Assembly: GCA_003439945.1 (NCBI GenBank)
Contig: QVRM01004797.1
Coordinates: 509,501 to 573,500 of the forward strand
DNA from: Dermanyssus gallinae
Taxonomy: Eukaryota > Arthropoda > Arachnida > Mesostigmata > Dermanyssidae
Length of the DNA: 64,000 nucleotides
Direction: 5' to 3'
Part shown: positions 58,501 to 64,000 of the stretch, in pieces
Layout of the letters: the number at the start of each line of letters is the position of its first letter
Position numbering within the stretch: the first letter of the stretch is position 1
The notes under the pieces: model-generated
What the model was told of the DNA's origin: nothing
Database searches by the model: none
Seen by the model: only the letters and a program-made list of their open reading frames with translations
Translations under genes and position numbers: made by a program

Positions 58501-61280
58501 GAGGCAGCCGGTTCTTAGAGCCAGCCGGTTCTTTGAGCCAGCCGGTTCTTAGAACCCGACTGTTCTTAGAGCCAGCCTGTTCTTAGAACCCGACGGTTCT
58601 TAGAACCAGCCGGTTCTTAGAACCAGCCGGTTCTTAGAGCCAGCCGGTTCTTAGAGCCAGCCGGTTCTTAGAGCCAGCCGGTTCTTAGAGCCAGCCAATT
58701 CTTAAAGCCAGCCGGTTCTTAGAGCTGGCCGGTTCTTAGAGCCAGCCGGTTCTTAGAGCTGGCCGGTTCTTAGAGCCAGCCGGTTCTTAGAGCCAGCCGG
58801 TTCTTAGAACCCGACGGTTCTTAGAACCAGCCGGTTTTTAGAGCCAGCCGGTTCTTAGAACCCGACTGTTTTTAGAACCCGACTGTTCTTAGAACCCGAC
58901 TGTTCTTAGAACCCGACGGTTCTTAGAACCTGACGATTCTTAGAAGCTGACGGCTCTTAGAACCCTACGGTTCTTTGAACCCGACGGTTCTTAGAACCCG
59001 ACTGTTCTTAGAACCCGACTGTTCTTAGAACCCGACTGTTCTCAGAACCCGACGGTTCTTGGAACCTGACGATTCTTAGAACCTCACGGTTCTTAGAACC
59101 TGACGGCTCTTAGAACCCTACGGTTCTTTGAACCCGACGGTTCTTAGAGCCAGCCGGTTCCTAAACCCAGTTGGTTCTTAGAGCCAGCTGGTGCTTAGAG
59201 CAAGCCGGTTCTTAGAGCCAGCCGGTTTTTAGAGCCAGCCGGTGCTTAGAGCAGCCGGTTCTTAGAGCCAGCCGGTTCTTAGAGCCAGCCGGTTCATAGA
59301 ACCCGACGGTTCTTAGAGCCAGCCGGTTCTTAGAGCCAGCCGGTTCTTAGAGCCAGCCGGTTCTTAGAGCCAGCCGGTTCTTAAAGCCAACCGGTTCTTA
59401 GAGCCAGCCGGTTCTTAAAGCCAGCCGGTTCTTAGAGCCAGCCGGTTCTTAAAGCCAGCCGGTTCTTAGAACCCGACTGTTCTTAGAGCCAGCCTGTTCT
59501 TAGAACCCGACGGTCCTTAGAACCAGCCGGTTCTTAGAGCCAGCCGGTTCTTAGAGCCAGCCGGTTCTTAGAGCCAGCCGGTTCTTAGAGGCAGCCGGTT
59601 CTTAGAGCCAGCCGGTTCTTTGAGCCAGCCGGTTCTTAGAACCCGACTGTTCTTAGAGCCAGCCTGTTCTTAGAACCCGACGGTTCTTAGAACCAGCCGG
59701 TTCTTAGAGCCAGCCGGTTCTTAGAGCCAGCCGGTTCTTAGAGCCAGCCGGTTCTTAGAGCCAGCCAATTCTTAAAGCCAGCCGGTTCTTAGAGCTGGCC
59801 GGTTCTTAGAGCCAGCCGGTTCTTAGAGCTGGCCGGTTCTTAGAGCCAGCCGGTTCTTAGAGCCAGCCGGTTCTTAGAACCCGACGGTTCTTAGAACCAG
59901 CCGGTTTTTAGAGCCAGCCGGTTCTTAGAACCCGACTGTTTTTAGAACCCGACTGTTCTTAGAACCCGACTGTTCTTAGAACCCGACGGTTCTTAGAACC
60001 TGACGATTCTTAGAAGCTGACGGCTCTTAGAACCCTACGGTTCTTTGAACCCGACGGTTCTTAGAACCCGACTGTTCTTAGAACCCGACTGTTCTTAGAA
60101 CCCGACTGTTCTCAGAACCCGACGGTTCTTGGAACCTGACGATTCTTAGAACCTCACGGTTCTTAGAACCTGACGGCTCTTAGAACCCTACGGTTCTTTG
60201 AACCCGACGCTTCTTAGAGCCAGCCGGTTCCTAAACCCAGTTGGTTCTTAGAGCCAGCCGGTGCTTAGAGCAAGCCGGTTCTTAGAGCCAGCCGGTTTTT
60301 AGAGCCAGCCGGTGCTTAGAGCAGCCGGTTCTTAGAGCCAGCCGGTTCTTAGAGCCAGCCGGTTCATAGAACCCGACGGTTCTTAGAGCCAGCCGGTTCT
60401 TAGAGCCAGCCGGTTCTTAGAGCCAGCCGGTTCTTAGAGCCAGCCGGTTCTTAAAGCCAACCGGTTCTTAGAGCCAGCCGGTTCTTAAAGCCAGCCGGTT
60501 CTTAGAGCCAGCCGGTTCTTAAAGCCAGCCGGTTCTTAGAACCCGACTGTTCTTAGAGCCAGCCTGTTCTTAGAACCCGACGGTCCTTAGAACCAGCCGG
60601 TTCTTAGAGCCAGCCGGTTCTTAGAGCCAGCCGGTTCTTAGAGCCAGCCGGTTCTTAGAGGCAGCCGGTTCTTAGAGCCAGCCGGTTCTTTAAGCCAGCC
60701 GGTTCTTAGAACCCGACTGTTCTTAGAGCCAGCCTGTTCTTAGAACCCGACGGTTCTTAGAACCAGCCGGTTCTTAGAACCAGCCGGTTCTTAGAGCCAG
60801 CCGGTTCTTAGAGCCAGCCGGTTCTTAGAGCCAGCCGGTTCTTAGAGCCAGCCGGTTCTTAGAGCTGGCCGGTTCTTAGAGCCAGCCGGTTCTTAGAGCT
60901 GGCCGGTTCTTAGAGCCAGCCGGTTCTTAGAGCCAGCCGGTTCTTAGAACCCGACGGTTCTTAGAACCAGCCGGTTCTTAGAGCCAGCCGGTTCTTAGAA
61001 CCCGACTGTTCTTAGAACCCGACTGTTCTTAGAACCCGACTGTTCTTAGAACCCGACGGTTCTTAGAACCTGACGATTCTTAGAAGCTGACGGCTCTTAG
61101 AACCCTACGGTTTTTTGAACCCGACGGTTCTTAGAACCCGACTGTTCTTAGAACCCGACTGTTCTCAGAACCCGACGGTTCTTGGAACCTGACGATTCTT
61201 AGAACCTCACGGTTCTTAGAACCTGACGGCTCTTAGAACCCTACGGTTCTTTGAACCCGACGGTTCTTAGAGCCAGCCGG
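58501..61280. repeat. Higher-order repeat of about 1.05-1.09 kb inside the 17-bp satellite
   Basis: The rare variant GAGGCAGCCGG occurs at 58501, 59588 and 60658, giving spacings of 1087 and 1070. The variant run CTCAGAACCCGACGGTTC occurs at 59041, 60111 and 61164, giving spacings of 1070 and 1053. These are close to 64, 63 and 62 units of 17 bp minus one base. The order of intervening variants is nearly identical between blocks, including the GCTTAGAGCAGCC short unit. So about three copies of a block of roughly 63 units are present, differing by gain or loss of single units. Confidence 0.9.
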
Positions 61281-61969
61281 TTCCTAAAGCCAGTTGGTTC
61301 TTAGAGCCAGCCGGTGCTTAGAGCAAGCCGGTTCTTAGAGCCAGCCGGTTTTTAGAGCCAGCCGGTTTTTAGAGCCAGCCGGTGCTTAGATCAAGCCGAC
61401 TTTTAGAGCCAGCCGGTTCTTAGCGCCAGCCGGTTATTAAAACCCGACCGTTTTTAGAGCCAGACGGTTTTTATCCAGACGGTTTTTAGAGCTAGCCGGT
61501 TCTCAGAACCCGACGGTTCTTAGAACCAGCCGGTTTTTAGAACCAGCCGGTTCTTAAAGTCAGCCGGTTTTTAGAACCTGCCGGTTCTTAAAGTCAGCCG
61601 GTTCTTAGAGCCAGCCGGTTAATTAAACCCGACCGTTTTTAGAGCCAGGCGGTTCTTAGAACCCGACGGCTCTTAGAACCCTACGGTTCTTTGAACCCGA
61701 CTGTTCTTAGAACCCGACTGTTCTTAGAACCCAACGGTTCTTGGAATTTGACGATTCTTAGAACCTGACGGCTCTTAGAACTCGACGGTTCTTAGAACCC
61801 GACGGTTCTTAGAACCCGACGGTTCTTAGAACCCGACGGTTCTTAGAACCAGCCGGTTCTTAAAGCCAGCCGGTTCTTAGAGCCAGCAGATTATTAAAGC
61901 CCGACCGTTTTTAGAGCCAGATGGTTCTTAGAACCCGACTGTTCTTAGAACCCAACTGTTCTTAGAACC

Positions 61970-64000
61970 TGACGGCTATTGGAACCTGACAATTCTTAGA
62001 ACCTGACGGCATTTAGAACCCTACGGTTCTTTGAACCCGACGGTTCTTAGAGCCAGCCGGTTCTTAAAGCCAGTTGGTTCTTAGAGCCAGCCGATTCTTA
62101 GAGCCAGCCGGTTCTCAGAGCCAGCCGGTGCTTAGAGCAAGCCGGTTCTTAGAGCCAGCCGGTTCTTAGAGCCAGTTGGTTCATAGAGCCAACCGGTTCT
62201 TAGAGCCAGCCGGTTCTTAAAGCCAGCCGGTTCTTAGAACCCGACGGTTCCTAGAGCCAGCCGGTTCTTAGAGCCCGCCGGTTCATAGAGCCAGCCGGTT
62301 TTTAGAGCCCCGCCGGTTCATAGAGCCAGCCGGTTTTTAGAGCCCGCCGGTTCTTAGAGCCAGCCGGTGCTTAGAGCAAGCCGGTGCTTAGAGCAAGCCG
62401 GTTCTTAGAGCCAGCCGGTGCTTAGAGCAAGCCGGTTCTTAGAGCCAGCCGGTTCTTAGAGCCAGTTGGTTCATAGAGCCAACCGGTTCTTAGAGCCAGC
62501 CGGTTCTTAGAGCCAGCCGGTTCTTAGAACCCGACGGTTCTTAGAGCCCGCCGGTTCTTAGAGCCAGCCGGTTTATAGAGCCAGCCGGTTCTTAAAGCCA
62601 GCCGGTTCTTAGAACCCGACTGCTCTTAGAACCCGCCGGTTCTTAGAGCCAGCCGGTTCTTAGAACCCGACTGTTCTTAGAGCCAGATGGTTCTTAGAAT
62701 CCGACTGTTTTTAGAACCCAACTGTTCTTAGAACCCGACGGCTATTGGAACCTGACGATTCTTAGAACCTGACGGTTCTTAGAACCTGACGGTTCTTAGA
62801 ACCTGACGGCTCTTAGAACCCTACGGTTCTTTGAACCCGACGGTTCTTAAAGCCAGTTGGTTCTTAAAGCCAGTTGGTTCTTAGAGCCAGCCGATTCTTA
62901 GAGCCAGCCGGTGCTTAGAGCAAGCCGGTTCTTAGAGCCAGCCGGTGCTTAGAGCAAGCCGGTTCTTAGAGCCAGCCGGTTCTTAGAGCCAGTTGGTTCA
63001 TAGAGCCAACCGGTTCTTAAAGCCAGCCGGTTCTTAATGCCAGCCGGTTCTTAGAACCCGACGGTTCTTAGAGCCAGCCGGTTCTTAGAGCCCGCCGGTT
63101 CATAGAGCCAGCCGGTTCTTAGAGCCCGCCCGTTCTTAGAGCCAGCCGGTGCTTAGAGCAAGCCGGTTGTTAGAGCCAGCCGGTGCTTAGAGCAAGCCGG
63201 TTCTTAGAGCCAGCCGGTTCTTAGAGCCAGTTGGTTCATAGAGCCGACCGGTTCTTAGAGCCAACCGGTTCTTAGAGCCAGCCGGTTCTTAGAACCCGAC
63301 GGTTCTTAGAACCCGACGGTTCTTAGAGCCAGCCGGTTCTTAGAACCCGACGGTCCTTAGAACCCGACGGTCCTTAGAGCCAGCCGGTTCTTAGAGCCCG
63401 CCGGTTTTTAGAGCGAGCCGGTTATTAGAGCCAGCCGGTTCTTAGAGCCAGCCAGTTCTTAGAGCCAGCCGGTTCTTAAAGCCAGCTGGTTTTTAGAGCC
63501 AGCCGGTTCTTAGAGCCAGCCGTTTTTTAGAACCCGACCGTTCTTAGAGCCAGACGGTTCTTAATGCCAGCCAGTTCTTGGAACCCGACCGTTCTTAGAT
63601 CCAGACGGTTCTTAATGCCAGCCAGTTCTTGGAACCCGACGGTTCTTAGAGCCTGACGGTTCTTAGAGAGAGCCGATTCTTAGAACCCGACGGTTCTTAG
63701 AGCCAGCCGGTTCTTAGAGCTGGACGGTTCTTAGAGCCATCCGGTTCTTAGAGCCAGCCGGTTCTTTGAACCCGACGGTTCTTAGAACCCGACGGTTCTT
63801 AGAACCCGACGGTTCTTAGAACCAGCCGGTTCTTAAAGCCAGCCGGTTCTTAGAGCCAGCAGGTTATTAAAGCCCGACCGTTTTTAGAGCCAGATGGTTC
63901 TTAGAACCCGACTGTTCTCAGAACCCAACTGTTCTTAGAACCCGACGGCTATTGGAACCTGACGATTCTTAGAACCAGCCGGTTCTTAGAACCCTACGGT
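61970..64000. repeat. Second, looser higher-order pattern in the satellite
   Basis: The variant CTATTGGAACCTGAC occurs at 61976, 62742 and 63949, with spacings of 766 and 1207 (about 45 and 71 units). It is preceded each time by CCAACTGTTCTTAGAACC. The units GGTTCATAGAGCC and GCAAGCCGG also recur in shared order. The block lengths differ more than in the neighbouring 58.5-61.3 kb part. Confidence 0.65.

Larger units (their letters stand above)
57491..64000. repeat. Satellite array of a 17-bp unit, continuing past the window end
   Basis: The array is uninterrupted from GGTTCTTAGAGCCAGCC at 57491 to the last base, about 6.5 kb or roughly 383 units. Two main unit types alternate in runs: GGTTCTTAGAGCCAGCC and GGTTCTTAGAACCCGAC. 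Variants include a T or C at the first positions (TGTTCTTAGAACCCGAC), GGCTCTTAGAACCTGAC, and occasional 16-bp units such as in GCTTAGAGCAGCCGG. Each unit contains TTAG on the plus strand and TAA (from CTAAGAA) or TAA/TAG relatives on the minus strand. Because 17 is not a multiple of 3, all frames are closed every 51 bp, so the array is noncoding. Confidence 0.99.

Noticed and set aside
57491..64000. The 17-bp unit length equals that of the CENP-B box
   Set aside because: The unit lacks the essential TTCG and CGGG elements of the CENP-B box; only the length agrees.
57491..64000. Possible CRISPR array
   Set aside because: The repeats are contiguous with no unique spacers, and the DNA is eukaryotic.

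Overview
The window is animal nuclear DNA, most likely from an invertebrate. The one clear gene is split by introns with GT/AG borders. Intergenic and intronic DNA is packed with (TA)n and trinucleotide microsatellites, tRNA-derived SINEs, a decayed mariner transposon and decayed non-LTR retrotransposons. No operon, ribosome binding site or compact coding layout is present. The mixed SINE, LINE and mariner content and the extreme microsatellite load would fit an arthropod, but nothing I can read fixes the phylum.

The only confidently identified gene is HMGCL (3-hydroxy-3-methylglutaryl-CoA lyase, mitochondrial), on the minus strand between about 14.06 and 25.69 kb. Six coding exons join in phase to give 298 residues that are collinear with human residues 28-325. 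All the catalytic residues I know are present. Only the short N-terminus with the mitochondrial targeting peptide is missing; it must lie upstream, at higher coordinates. A tentative first exon with a strong donor and matching phase is at 54.4 kb, which would make most of the right half of the window intron 1. The protein ends in -GAP, so it lacks the C-terminal Cys and the -CKL peroxisomal signal of the human enzyme.

Layout: 0-8.9 kb holds microsatellites, one SINE and two weak coding-like stretches. A mariner transposase pseudogene is at 8.9-10.0 kb. GC-richer DNA with no recognised gene runs from 10 to 13.4 kb. HMGCL exons and introns occupy 13.4-25.7 kb, with a SINE and a LINE fragment in the introns. 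From 25.7 to 57.5 kb there are SINEs of at least four families, two more LINE fragments, long palindromes and dense simple repeats. From 57.49 kb to the window end runs an uninterrupted satellite array of a 17-bp unit (about 383 copies). Part of it is organised into higher-order repeats of about 1.05-1.09 kb.

The satellite array is the most distinctive object. It cannot be coding, because every unit carries a stop on each strand and 17 is not a multiple of 3. Many units contain a 13-bp perfect dyad. I found no evidence for a new multi-gene biological system.
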